Below are positions 27,259 to 36,033 of a DNA stretch of 64,000 nt, in pieces. The notes below the pieces were generated by a model, which worked only from the letters and a program-made list of their open reading frames with translations, was not told where the DNA came from and ran no database searches. The first letter of the stretch is position 1. The number at the start of each line of letters is the position of its first letter. This stretch comes from Candidatus Scotarchaeum otlingeri (GTDB taxonomy: Archaea; Thermoproteota; Nitrososphaeria; Geothermarchaeales; JDFR-13): NCBI GenBank assembly GCA_002011075.2, contig MTMA02000006.1, positions 1,046,599 to 1,110,598 of the forward strand, written 5' to 3'. Made by a program: the position numbers and the translations under genes.

Positions 27259-27527
27259 GCTAACACCGAGGGGAAAAGGATAGCTATAACTCTAAGAGCA
27301 ACTATAACCATAAATATTATGAATAGCACTACGCTAATTACATTAAGCCTTCTACTGATCCGTCGATTGAAGGGGCTATGGAGAGCCAATAAGATATAGT
27401 ATATAAGGATGTATAGTGAAATGTATACATCTAGCCTCGCCTCACCAAGTAATATCAAGGCGGTAAAAGTGATACTAACGAGTATCGCCATCCTAAGTAT
27501 GAAATGTTGAGTATTACTCAACTCCAT
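27255..27527 (-). CDS. Small three-helix membrane protein of the MoxR-DUF58 operon
   Basis: A 90-residue protein that is mostly hydrophobic, with three predicted membrane helices (about residues 10-27, 32-47 and 62-85) and a short arginine-rich loop, NRRISRRL, between the second and third. I recognise no named family. It lies 2 bp after the 246-residue membrane protein gene and overlaps the next gene by 4 bp, so it is almost surely part of the same complex. The arginine-rich loop indicates a cytoplasmic side. Confidence 0.7.
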   Translation of the reverse strand: MELSNTQHFILRMAILVSITFTALILLGEARLDVYISLYILIYYILLALHSPFNRRISRRLNVISVVLFIIFMVIVALRVIAILFPSVLA

Positions 27528-27529
27528 AC

Positions 27530-28270
27530 CTAATACCTCCTAAAGATCAGCCTCCCCTTACCACCCTTTAACGAGACATCTAGGAGCTCGATAGGTGAGG
27601 CGATCGCCTCGGCTAATACAGAGCCTACGAGTATAGTTATATATCCATATCGCGATAGATCCTCTCTATACCTCTTATTTAACCCCTCCATATCAACGAT
27701 GATATTTGCCTCGGTATCCTCAACTACCCTTATCTTCCTGAGTATATCGAACCTAGCGATAAATTGGCTTGTCAGATACGACTCAACCCCATCCAGCGTG
27801 GCATCCCTAGGCATATCTGGGTATGATTGACCGTCAATAATAGGTAGAGCCAGTGCATAGCCATCCCTTATCTTGAGGAAAACTCTACGTGGAATCTTCT
27901 CTACACCGATGTCATGGTCCAAACCTTGGATAGGGACTAGTGTTATAGGGCCCTCGTCAGAGGGTAGGAATATAGGGTTTCTACTAACACTCAATTCCTC
28001 TAGAATATTGGTATATAGCTTCATAAAGCCATTACTCCTAACCGACTCGTATTCACCTCCCCCATTAACCGATGGATGAGACACAGCCACCGTAAGTATA
28101 CCTACCAATAGAAAACCTAGTCCTATAGCGGCTACCGCAATCGATGCCAATATATAATATCCGGTTAAAGCGAGGATTAAGCCGAGCGTCGCTATAGAGA
28201 CCCCCGCGTATCGGAGCATCGTCATTAGTATACACCTAGAATACCCATTTAGAATAATCATATACGACAA
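27530..28270 (-). CDS. Membrane-anchored protein, first gene of the MoxR-DUF58 operon
   Basis: A 246-residue protein with two N-terminal membrane helices (about residues 18-35 and 40-62), then a soluble beta-rich domain of some 180 residues (ITLVPIQGLDHDIGVEKIPRR through LIELLDVSLKGGKGRLIFRRY). I do not recognise a family. Genes of this shape sit at the head of MoxR/DUF58/DUF4129 operons in other archaea. The first residues before the first helix are hydrophilic, and an ATG 13 codons in is a possible alternative start. Its 5' region, shared with the divergent 113-residue gene, contains the operon promoter. Confidence 0.7.
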   Translation of the reverse strand: MSYMIILNGYSRCILMTMLRYAGVSIATLGLILALTGYYILASIAVAAIGLGFLLVGILTVAVSHPSVNGGGEYESVRSNGFMKLYTNILEELSVSRNPIFLPSDEGPITLVPIQGLDHDIGVEKIPRRVFLKIRDGYALALPIIDGQSYPDMPRDATLDGVESYLTSQFIARFDILRKIRVVEDTEANIIVDMEGLNKRYREDLSRYGYITILVGSVLAEAIASPIELLDVSLKGGKGRLIFRRY

Positions 28271-28378
28271 ATATATACATTTGAGGATAATCTATCGACT
28301 TCTTACTCTATAGTATATCCATAACGTCACATATAGATAATATCGAAATAACAGCCTATAGATTATTTGTAGGAAGAA

Positions 28379-28720
28379 ATGAGGGACAGCGATATCTATA
28401 GAGAGATAGTTACGGTTTATCAAGAGGCCTCTCAATGGAGAAACATGGTAGTAGAGGCTTTATCCTATGGAGATCCAATAAAATCCTCTAGTTATAATGC
28501 TAGTAATAGTAAGGTAGGGAGCCGTTTAATGAAACTAGGCGCAGTAATATTTTTCACCCCTATACCGATTGTAAGTGAAGTTACAGGCGGCGCAATGATC
28601 ATAATAGGACATATCCTAAATAGATTAGGTAAGAATGGAGGCATCGATAGTTTATCCAAAGAGATAAATGAGATAATCAGCGATTTTAGAGAGATTATCG
28701 ACGAAGTATACCCCACCTAG
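28379..28720 (+). CDS. Small protein of unknown function with one hydrophobic segment
   Basis: The 113-residue frame starts at ATG 28379 behind AGGAAG. It has an amphipathic N-terminus, a lysine-bounded hydrophobic stretch at about residues 53-80 (AVIFFTPIPIVSEVTGGAMIIIGH) and a charged C-terminal helix (SLSKEINEIISDFREIIDEV). I recognise no family. It is divergent from the MoxR operon and precedes the kinase-APS kinase pair by 66 bp. Codon use resembles its neighbours, so it looks real, possibly a peripheral membrane protein. Confidence 0.6.
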   Translation: MRDSDIYREIVTVYQEASQWRNMVVEALSYGDPIKSSSYNASNSKVGSRLMKLGAVIFFTPIPIVSEVTGGAMIIIGHILNRLGKNGGIDSLSKEINEIISDFREIIDEVYPT

Positions 28721-28786
28721 GAGATAGTTATTCACCTTGAAGCCAAAATATAATTGCTTCAAATAAATTATTTTTTGGTGGGATTC

Positions 28787-29875
28787 TTGGAGATAAACGT
28801 GGAGAGTATCGAGAAATATATTAAGGAGGTCTTCGGAGTAGAAACTCGGTTACTAAAGGTAGAGGCTCTGGGAGAGGCCGAGTATAAAGAGGGAGAGATT
28901 AAGGGATATGGATATGGAACCCCACTACTCCTCACCGTCGAGGATAAGTCAGGAATTAAGAAGTATGTGCTAAATACTATCCGCCCCGGACAATTTGGAC
29001 ATGAATATACATCTGATAGAGCCGCTATATTGATATGGAGCTACACCGCATTCAATAATCTCCATAGGCATGTGCGAGCCGCCGACCTAGGCTACTTCAC
29101 ATTAGACGGAGAATTAAGGTCTATCAGGGAGCCACTGGAATTCTTCCTATTAACCGAATATGTAGAGGGGAAGGAATACTATCATGACCTAGAGAGGATA
29201 GGGAGGGAGAAGAGGCTTAGACACTTAGATATGGAGAGAGCCCGTCGCTTAGCTGAATATATTGCACAGGTACATAGCGTCAAGAAAGATGATCCTGGGC
29301 TATACAGAAGGAGAATAAGGGAATTAATTGGACACGGCGAAGCCATAATGGGCCTAATCGATTCCTACCGTGGAGATGAGGATTTCCTATTAGAGGATGA
29401 GCTTAAAAGGATAGAGATGATGTCGCTTGAGTGGAGATGGAGGCTGAGAGACAAGGGTTATAGGCTCTCAAGGGTCCATGGCGATTACCATCCATGGAAT
29501 ATATTGTTTAGGGGTGAACTCGACTTCACCGTATTAGATAGAAGTAGAGGGGAGTATGGTGAGCCTGCAGACGACATAGCAGCTCTAACTATAAATTATA
29601 TGTTCTTCTCACTTATGTATCTAGATGGGTTCAAGGAGCCCTTCAAGAGCCTCTGGAAAGAGTTCTATGACACCTATCTAACTATGACTGGAGACGAGGA
29701 ATTACTTTGGGTTATACAGCCATTCTATGCCTGGAGGGGATTGGTGATAGCTAACCCCATTTGGTATCCCAACCTGAAGAAGGAGACGAGGAGAAGAATA
29801 TTCAACTTCATAAATAACCTGCTGAAGAGTGAATACTTCGACTACAATAATCCAGAATCCTATCTAAGTGAATAA
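28787..29875 (+). CDS. Aminoglycoside phosphotransferase-like small-molecule kinase
   Basis: About 362 residues from a TTG at 28787, chosen because GGTGG lies six bases before it. The open frame continues upstream to 28754 without a better signal. The kinase fold is shown by a glycine/valine-rich N-lobe, the catalytic loop with DYHPWNILF preceded by RVHG, and the DFG-equivalent FTVLDRSRGEYGEPADDIAAL. Family members phosphorylate small molecules such as aminoglycosides, choline or sugars. Five bases separate it from the APS kinase gene, so the two are co-expressed and may act in one pathway. The substrate is unknown. Confidence 0.82.
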   Translation: MEINVESIEKYIKEVFGVETRLLKVEALGEAEYKEGEIKGYGYGTPLLLTVEDKSGIKKYVLNTIRPGQFGHEYTSDRAAILIWSYTAFNNLHRHVRAADLGYFTLDGELRSIREPLEFFLLTEYVEGKEYYHDLERIGREKRLRHLDMERARRLAEYIAQVHSVKKDDPGLYRRRIRELIGHGEAIMGLIDSYRGDEDFLLEDELKRIEMMSLEWRWRLRDKGYRLSRVHGDYHPWNILFRGELDFTVLDRSRGEYGEPADDIAALTINYMFFSLMYLDGFKEPFKSLWKEFYDTYLTMTGDEELLWVIQPFYAWRGLVIANPIWYPNLKKETRRRIFNFINNLLKSEYFDYNNPESYLSE

Positions 29876-29880
29876 TAAAG

Positions 29881-30405
29881 ATGAAGAAGGCATTCGCGAT
29901 CTGGTTAACTGGATTACCATCCTCAGGTAAGACAACGCTGGCAAGGAGATTAAAGGCCAAGATATCGGGGATGGGTTACAGGGTAGTGATACTCGAGTCA
30001 GATAAATTGAGGAGGCTACTAACCCCCAACCCTAAGTATACAGAGGAGGAGAGGGAATATTTCTATCGTTCAATGGCTGTTATCGGTAAGTACCTCGTAG
30101 ATGCAGGTGTATGTGTAATATTCGATGCAACAGCCAATAGAAGGAAATACCGGGATTATGCCCGTCGGATAATAAAGGATTTCATGGAGATATACCTCAA
30201 CTGCCCCCTAAAGGTATGCATGGAAAGAGATGTAAAGGGATTATATAGAGAAGCATTGGAGGGGAAGATCAAGACGCTGCCGGGGCTTCAAGCTCCATAT
30301 GAGGAGCCCCTAAACCCCGATGTCACTGTAGATACCCATAGATATACAGTCAGGGAATCGACAGATATCATCATGGATAAAATTATTGAGAGGTTTCTAG
30401 GGTAA
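29881..30405 (+). CDS. cysC: Adenylylsulfate (APS) kinase
   Basis: The 174-residue P-loop kinase has WLTGLPSSGKTTLARRL with the Walker A at residues 10-18, VVILESDKLRRLL in the APS-binding position (usually D-G-D-x-[IV]-R), FDATANRRKYRDYARR, and the ending LNPDVTVDTHRYTVRES. APS kinase makes PAPS for sulfotransferases or assimilation. The E-S-D-K version of the motif leaves some doubt about substrate. No ATP sulfurylase or sulfotransferase is in the window. It forms an operon with the APH-like kinase directly before it. Confidence 0.85.
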   Translation: MKKAFAIWLTGLPSSGKTTLARRLKAKISGMGYRVVILESDKLRRLLTPNPKYTEEEREYFYRSMAVIGKYLVDAGVCVIFDATANRRKYRDYARRIIKDFMEIYLNCPLKVCMERDVKGLYREALEGKIKTLPGLQAPYEEPLNPDVTVDTHRYTVRESTDIIMDKIIERFLG

Positions 30406-30428
30406 TCCAAGAGCTATTCCGACTTGAA

Positions 30429-31580
30429 TCATATCTCTTCACCGAATATCCGGCGTATCTCCTCGGCTTTCTCATTGAATATATAATCGAAGATTGTTCC
30501 AGAGCTCTCTCTAATGCCGAGTATATCGATCAATTCTCTATACCTCCCACCCGCTAATCCATTAGCTATAATTGCAGAGCCTTCTGCAGCCTCCTTAGCC
30601 ACCTTAGAACTCCTTTTAAGCCGTAGAATATTTATATCGATACCGAGTTTATCGAAAAACCGCTTGAGCTCACTAGTTAGGTCTCTATAGAAAGGCTCCA
30701 TTCTCGAGAATCTGCCGCTCAAGATAATCTCTTTGGGAGTGACAGATGGGAGTAGAGAAGCTACATCCTTAACCACGGATTCTATCATCATTCTATAGCC
30801 CCTATTAACCCCATCATCTATCTGAGCCATCTCGACAAACTCTTCAGGCTCCAATTTCCTAGGATCTACTCCAGCCACAGAAGTAGCCCCACCCTGAAAG
30901 AGAATAGTCTTGGAGAAGGGGCCTAGACTGGCTAATGCATATGCCAGCTCTGAATCCATAAACCCCATCCCGAGGTAACCTGGGTAACCAGCTGTTCCAG
31001 CCGATGCATCTACAACCCTACCCTGGTCTACAGCCATCGCAGAGGTGTAGCTGAAGCCTATCTCAACCGCTATCAATGATGTCTCGCCATAACCGATTCC
31101 ATGCCTCTCGGCTTGATCCTTTATTGCTAGAGCTACAGTATAGAGCTTATCCGAGGTACCCATATCTATCCTATTAGCTTTCCGCCATATCGGAACGGTC
31201 GGCAGATGAATGACTCCAGGCGTAAAGTAGATATTTAGGTCACGGGCATCCCTAGCCATACGAAGGAGCTCCCTTAACCCAATTATCTTGAGCCGTCTCT
31301 CAATATCTTCCCTGGTGACGAAGGTTGCTAGGGCTATATCCATATCCGTCGCCTCTACAGCCCTCTTCAACGGCACGCCATACCCTGAGGATAAGACTAT
31401 AGCATCTAACTCTCCATACCTATCTTGGAGGTCCCTAAGGATATCTAGAACCAACCCAGGGTTCTCCGTTAATCTTTCCCTGGGGATCGACTCGTCGATT
31501 AGAACCCTACCCCTCTCATCATCAAAACCAAATATATCATAACTCTTTATACCCGAATCTGTACCAACCGCCTTAACCAT
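30429..31580 (-). CDS. DUF1464 family protein, ASKHA sugar/acid kinase-like
   Basis: A 383-residue protein of archaeal family DUF1464. It has the actin/hexokinase-like layout: an N-terminal phosphate-binding strand (AVGTDSGIKSYDIFG), a second in IAVEIGFSYTSAMAVDQGRVVDA, and SAGTAGYPGYLGMG and ILSGRFSRMEPFYRDL in the C-lobe. It is sometimes annotated as a putative butyrate or acetate-type kinase, but no activity is established to my knowledge. The gene lies 50 bp after the RFAP-synthase-like gene on the same strand and may be co-transcribed with it. Confidence 0.82.
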   Translation of the reverse strand: MVKAVGTDSGIKSYDIFGFDDERGRVLIDESIPRERLTENPGLVLDILRDLQDRYGELDAIVLSSGYGVPLKRAVEATDMDIALATFVTREDIERRLKIIGLRELLRMARDARDLNIYFTPGVIHLPTVPIWRKANRIDMGTSDKLYTVALAIKDQAERHGIGYGETSLIAVEIGFSYTSAMAVDQGRVVDASAGTAGYPGYLGMGFMDSELAYALASLGPFSKTILFQGGATSVAGVDPRKLEPEEFVEMAQIDDGVNRGYRMMIESVVKDVASLLPSVTPKEIILSGRFSRMEPFYRDLTSELKRFFDKLGIDINILRLKRSSKVAKEAAEGSAIIANGLAGGRYRELIDILGIRESSGTIFDYIFNEKAEEIRRIFGEEI

Positions 31581-31630
31581 CTTAACCCACCTATACAGAT
31601 CCTATAAGAATTATGAAGATAAAGCATCTA

Positions 31631-32605
31631 TTAATCAAGCCTATGGATATCTATCCCCCTATTCCTTCCCCTCGCGATAAATACGGATCCACCTCCCCTC
31701 CTCTCCAGAAAGACTTCAAGCTCCTCCACCGCTCTAAAGGCATTCTCCTCCTTATCTGTTAATCCATAGAAAGTCGGTCCCCATGACGACTGGCAGGCAC
31801 CATATAAGTATCTCCTCATGATCCATATACCCTCCTCTACAATAGGGCAGCAATAGTTGCCTCCCTGGTACTCGCTCCATACACTTCCCAGCATCATATT
31901 AAACTCGTCCAGAGCCGATGAGAAGTTTCTGATATCTCCTTCGATGATGGAGGGGATGATCTTCATAAGTAGGAGGCGTGAGAGGTAGGCAGATAACTCA
32001 GGGGGCATATCTACCTTCAATAGAACTTTATCTTCCTTCTCCACCCTCAACTTCCTGAGCTTCTCCATGGGTCTACTGGGAACAGCTATTACAAAGAGCC
32101 AGTTAGAGGGGATGTCATGCCTAAATATCAGTGGGGGAACCATCTTATCCAACATACCCTTTTTGAAGCCGCCTTCAACTATAAAACCACCCTCCTTACA
32201 TGCATATAGGCCGAGGGCGGTGAGTAGACCCCTCTTTAGGGTTAAAGCTATATCCTCGAGGCCATGATTCAATCCATATATAGTGTTTAACCCCATTCCA
32301 ACCGCTAAAGCTAATGTAGTGTGGTATCCCAACCCAGCGTATTCAGGTATCCTACTTATTATCTCGATCCGGGCTCCCCCGCCCGGGATATATCTATCTA
32401 TATAGTGCTTAGCTACCCTGTATGCATATTCATCATTTGCATATAGATCACCACTCTTTTCGATTATCACCTCCAGCAGAGGGTTGTTTATAGTGAAACC
32501 TACTGTTCCATATAGCCTTCCAAGCCCACCCTCTAGATCCATATTACCTGCATGTAGATGGCTAGGAGCCCTAACCAGCACCCTCTCTATCTTAGCTCTA
32601 CTCAT
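31631..32605 (-). CDS. Beta-ribofuranosylaminobenzene 5'-phosphate synthase-like protein (GHMP fold)
   Basis: The 324-residue protein matches the RFAP synthase family of the GHMP superfamily, with APSHLHAGNMDLEGGLGRLYG near the start, PEYAGLGYHTTLALAVGMGLN and the signature CQSSWGPTFYG. RFAP synthase joins p-hydroxybenzoate or p-aminobenzoate with PRPP in tetrahydromethanopterin-type cofactor synthesis. If functional, the host uses a methanopterin-like C1 carrier, known also in non-methanogenic archaea. Length is normal for the family. No other methanopterin genes are nearby, so the assignment rests on the sequence alone. Confidence 0.82.
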   Translation of the reverse strand: MSRAKIERVLVRAPSHLHAGNMDLEGGLGRLYGTVGFTINNPLLEVIIEKSGDLYANDEYAYRVAKHYIDRYIPGGGARIEIISRIPEYAGLGYHTTLALAVGMGLNTIYGLNHGLEDIALTLKRGLLTALGLYACKEGGFIVEGGFKKGMLDKMVPPLIFRHDIPSNWLFVIAVPSRPMEKLRKLRVEKEDKVLLKVDMPPELSAYLSRLLLMKIIPSIIEGDIRNFSSALDEFNMMLGSVWSEYQGGNYCCPIVEEGIWIMRRYLYGACQSSWGPTFYGLTDKEENAFRAVEELEVFLERRGGGSVFIARGRNRGIDIHRLD

Positions 32606-32766
32606 AAATATTAGTTATTCCACCGGGATTAATTAGATATTAGATATGTACATCTCATTATCCATTTATATCATTTTTTAGCTGGGGGAGTAGCTATTTA
32701 ATATTAATTATCTATAGAGCTTATCTATCTCTATAGAAATAATCTGGTTACCAAGGGGTCTAGAGC

Positions 32767-33525
32767 GTGAAAGAAGACAGAGACTATGTCAGGCTAGGTA
32801 GATATAGACTCTCTCGTAGAAGATTCATTACACTTGTTTTGGGCTCAGGCCTAGCAGTCCTCTCAGGCTACGGCTTAATAGAGACCGTAAGGATAAGTAT
32901 AACCAGAATAAATCTCGACTTGGGTTCCAAGATAGCCTTCCTAACCGATAACCATATACATAGCTATGGATATGTACAGAAAGAGATAGTCGATATAATC
33001 TCGAGAGAAGACCCCGATATAATATTTATGGCGGGAGACCTCGTCGATGAACTAACCCGTGACCTCAGTAACGTAGAGAAATTTATAGGGGAACTTGATG
33101 CAAGGGAGAAGTATGCCGTCATGGGCAACCATGAATACTGGAGCGGCCTAGTTAAAGATGCAAAGGAGATACTCGAGGGAAACGGGTTCAAAGTACTATT
33201 TGATGAGTATATAGATACATCGGTAGGCAGGGTATTAGGGATAAACTGGAGGGAAGATAGGAGATATCCAGAAGTAAATACCGATGGCTTAGTGATTGTC
33301 CATGACCCGAACGCCGCTGACAGCATAGAGGGTAATGCATTCGTACTGGCTGGTCATACCCATGGAGGCTTGATGTTAGGGCCGATACCCATTATAACCA
33401 ATGCAAGGTATACCCGTGGTTATTATCAATTTGAAGGGGGTACCGTCATGTATGTCTCCAGAGGGCTTGGACAGATGATTCCTGTAAGACCTACCTCACC
33501 TCTTGAGATGGTAATCATAGAATAG
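32767..33525 (+). CDS. Calcineurin-like metallophosphoesterase with Tat-type signal
   Basis: The 252-residue protein starts at a GTG at 32767 behind AAGGGGT. Residues ~14-45 form a twin-arginine-like leader (LSRRRFITLVLGSGLAVLSG), so the enzyme is probably exported folded and remains anchored outside. The catalytic domain has all metal motifs: LTDNHIH, MAGDLVDE, MGNHEYW, DPNAA region and LAGHTHGG. This is the YkuE-like branch, whose members hydrolyse UDP-sugars or phosphodiesters. The substrate here is unknown. It stands alone between the divergent RFAP gene and dph6. Confidence 0.88.
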   Translation: MKEDRDYVRLGRYRLSRRRFITLVLGSGLAVLSGYGLIETVRISITRINLDLGSKIAFLTDNHIHSYGYVQKEIVDIISREDPDIIFMAGDLVDELTRDLSNVEKFIGELDAREKYAVMGNHEYWSGLVKDAKEILEGNGFKVLFDEYIDTSVGRVLGINWREDRRYPEVNTDGLVIVHDPNAADSIEGNAFVLAGHTHGGLMLGPIPIITNARYTRGYYQFEGGTVMYVSRGLGQMIPVRPTSPLEMVIIE

Positions 33526-33632
33526 AGAACTCTTCTAACAAGGCGTTATATCATAAATAAATCTCGATGAATTCTGGGCATATCAAGATTTATTCCCCGT
33601 GAAACATGATTTATTTTTGATAAGGTGTACCG

Positions 33633-34310
33633 ATGGCTATGAATGTCTGCGTACTATATTCAGGGGGGAAAGATTCTAATTTGGCTCTCTATAAAGCTTC
33701 AAAAGAGATGAAAATAAAGTGTCTAGTAACAGTTAAACCTGAGTCTGAAGAGAGCTGGCTCTTCCACTATCCTGCCGTCGATATCGTAAAGTATCAGGCG
33801 AAGGCCCTAGGAATACCATTAATATTAGATTCATGTAGAGATGATGAGGAAAGCAGCATCAAGGCACTATATAATGTCTTGGAGAAGGCTATCGAGATAT
33901 ATTCTGTAGATGGAGTTGTTACGGGAGCTGTTAAATCTACTTATCAGGCGACTAGGTTTCAGAGAATATGCTGGGATCTAGGGCTATGGTGCTTCAATCC
34001 ACTGTGGCAGATAAATGAATCCAAATTTCTACATGAAATAGTGAATAGCGGTTTTGAAGTAATCTTTACACGGGTAGCTGGTTATCCACTCAAAAAGGAG
34101 CTGGTGGGCAGGAAGTTCACTTGGGAAGTTGTAGAGATGTTATTAGGGTTGAAGGAGTACATTAATCCCTCCGGTGAAGGGGGAGAGTATGAGACCCTTG
34201 TATTGGATATGCCCATGTTCCACAGGAAGATCGAGGTCGAGTATGAAGTATACGGCTCGGACTATGACGCAAGTATAAGGATTAATGATGTTAGGTTGAT
34301 CGAAAAATGA
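33633..34310 (+). CDS. dph6: Diphthine--ammonia ligase
   Basis: The 225-residue ATP_bind_4 (adenine-nucleotide alpha hydrolase) protein performs the last step of diphthamide synthesis on elongation factor 2, amidating diphthine with ammonia and ATP. It has the PP-loop LYSGGKDSNLAL near residue 9 and the family hallmark NPSGEGGEYETLVLD. Other features are VDGVVTGAVKSTYQATRFQRIC and FTRVAGYPLKKELVG. A GGTG site precedes the ATG at 33633. Its stop overlaps the start of a class I glutamine amidotransferase gene by 4 bp, an arrangement that could supply ammonia from glutamine. Confidence 0.9.
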   Translation: MAMNVCVLYSGGKDSNLALYKASKEMKIKCLVTVKPESEESWLFHYPAVDIVKYQAKALGIPLILDSCRDDEESSIKALYNVLEKAIEIYSVDGVVTGAVKSTYQATRFQRICWDLGLWCFNPLWQINESKFLHEIVNSGFEVIFTRVAGYPLKKELVGRKFTWEVVEMLLGLKEYINPSGEGGEYETLVLDMPMFHRKIEVEYEVYGSDYDASIRINDVRLIEK

Positions 34311-34855
34311 TACTTGTAGTATCGACATGCAAATATAGATTGAGCGAAGAAGAATTCGTAGATCCAGTTATAGATATAATTCGGGAAGCAGGATTAGACT
34401 ATACATTGAAGAGGTATAGTGAGAAGCTAAACTTCACAAGATACACAAAGGTTATAATATGTGGAACCGCTCTAAAGGACTTCGACTACATGAATTACAT
34501 AGATAACTTCCTGGGGTTAACCCGATACAGAGGGGGGATACTGGGTATATGCGCTGGATACCATATCCTGGGCCTGATCCATGGCAATAACCCTCTGGAG
34601 ATGAGGAGGATAGGTGTCTATAAAGTAAAGGTAGTAGCCTCCAGCCCATTGATAGATAGAGGAGAGGCGAAAGCCTATTTCCTCCATAACTACGCATTAA
34701 AGAATGTGGAAAAGCCGCTGATAGCCCTGGGCTTAGTAAACGGTGAGGTAGCGATATATAAAGTTATGGGGAAAAATCAATTTGGATTAGCCTTCCACCC
34801 AGAAGTCCTGAACAAATCTATAATTAGGAATTTCCTGAATCATAGTGATAAATAG
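34307..34855 (+). CDS. Class I glutamine amidotransferase domain protein
   Basis: A 182-residue stand-alone glutaminase domain. The nucleophile is C82 in LGICAGYHILGL. H164 and E166 in LAFHPEVLN complete the triad, and EMRRIGVYKV follows the nucleophile elbow. It resembles the small archaeal GATases next to GuaA or of unknown role, but no GMP synthase is here. The gene overlaps dph6 by 4 bp (ATGA), so translation is coupled. I infer, without proof, that it delivers ammonia to Dph6. It ends one base before the convergent MetE-like gene. Confidence 0.85.
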   Translation: MILVVSTCKYRLSEEEFVDPVIDIIREAGLDYTLKRYSEKLNFTRYTKVIICGTALKDFDYMNYIDNFLGLTRYRGGILGICAGYHILGLIHGNNPLEMRRIGVYKVKVVASSPLIDRGEAKAYFLHNYALKNVEKPLIALGLVNGEVAIYKVMGKNQFGLAFHPEVLNKSIIRNFLNHSDK

Positions 34856-34856
34856 G

Positions 34857-35921
34857 CTACTCATCTTCAAACCTATCTCTTGCCTCAACGCATCTCTTCA
34901 GATACTCGATAGCTGATTTATAGCTTGGGAGACCCTTCAACCCACACTCGGGACCGGCATACTTCACCCTATCACCCACTACATCGATAATCTTCCTGAG
35001 ACGCTTAGCCATGGTATCAGGGTCCTCCAAATAGTACTCCGGGTCGAGTTCTCCACTCTTTATCCTCCTCCATACCATAGAGATGTATTCTGGGTCTACA
35101 CCCATCTTTTCACTATCCCTATTCTTTATTAGCTGGTCATAATCTGTTATACATATACTTGCCTTAAGCCACTTATCATACTCTTCAAGCCTCTCCCTAG
35201 ATCTCTTAGAGAAATAGATGGGGTCCTCGGTATGAGACTCTATCACATCGAGACTAGGTATCTCCCAGAAGAGTGGGTCGCTGGTGCTATGTAGATGAAT
35301 AGCTGTCTCAACCCCCATTCTAGATGCCGCTTCAAAGATGGCTTTCCAAGCCTTCCATAGCGATTCCCTCCCCATGCTTCCATAGTCTATAAGGGGGTCA
35401 TTGGCTAAGCCGAATACCGGCTCATCGAGGGTAAACATCTTGCATTCCAAATAGTTATTTTGGAATATGCTTTCCTTAGTAATTTTTTTGAGGAGCTCGG
35501 CTAACTCCATAAATAATTCTCCATAGCGGTAGGAGAAGGCGAAGGATAATGTATAGGGCCCCGTCACACATATCTTAAATTTAGATCTATATCCAAGAGA
35601 ATCATATATCTCCTTCGAGTGCCTAAGCAGGATATCAACCTCAGGTATCCTGCTCGTCGAGACACCGGGTGAATCTAGGAATACATATCTCGCGTCGACC
35701 ATAGATAGGCCTGTAAACATGTCTAGAAACATGCTAACCATATCCCTATATTGAGGATAATTAACGATATCTAGCCCCGACCTAGCTTTATCTATATATC
35801 CCTTCACAACCCAGGGCTCAAGAAGACTATAACCATGCTTATCCTTCTCTCCTCCCTTGGCTATAGAGATGTCTAGGGGGTCGGGTAAACTCCCTACATC
35901 AAAAATCTTGATGTTAGGCAT
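34857..35921 (-). CDS. MetE/UROD-superfamily TIM-barrel protein (methionine synthase-like)
   Basis: A 354-residue protein resembling the C-terminal catalytic domain of cobalamin-independent methionine synthase. It has KICVTGPYTLSFAF, CKMFTLDEPVFGLA, AIHLHSTSDPLFWEIPS and the ending KYAGPECGLKGLPSYKSA, which matches the late zinc-cysteine motif. In MetE the first zinc pair is H-x-C. Here it reads H-L-H, so one ligand is changed or the enzyme is not a methionine synthase. The MetE N-terminal half is absent, as in folate-independent archaeal core-MetE proteins. A methyl-transfer role on a thiol is plausible. Acceptor and donor are unknown. Confidence 0.75.
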   Translation of the reverse strand: MPNIKIFDVGSLPDPLDISIAKGGEKDKHGYSLLEPWVVKGYIDKARSGLDIVNYPQYRDMVSMFLDMFTGLSMVDARYVFLDSPGVSTSRIPEVDILLRHSKEIYDSLGYRSKFKICVTGPYTLSFAFSYRYGELFMELAELLKKITKESIFQNNYLECKMFTLDEPVFGLANDPLIDYGSMGRESLWKAWKAIFEAASRMGVETAIHLHSTSDPLFWEIPSLDVIESHTEDPIYFSKRSRERLEEYDKWLKASICITDYDQLIKNRDSEKMGVDPEYISMVWRRIKSGELDPEYYLEDPDTMAKRLRKIIDVVGDRVKYAGPECGLKGLPSYKSAIEYLKRCVEARDRFEDE

Positions 35922-36033
35922 CAGAATAATAAATTACGTATAAATTATATATTTATAATCTTGAGAATAAGATTTATTAAACATATTATATGGAGGATAC
36001 ATCTATAACTAGAGTATGAGGTGTAGATGAAGA

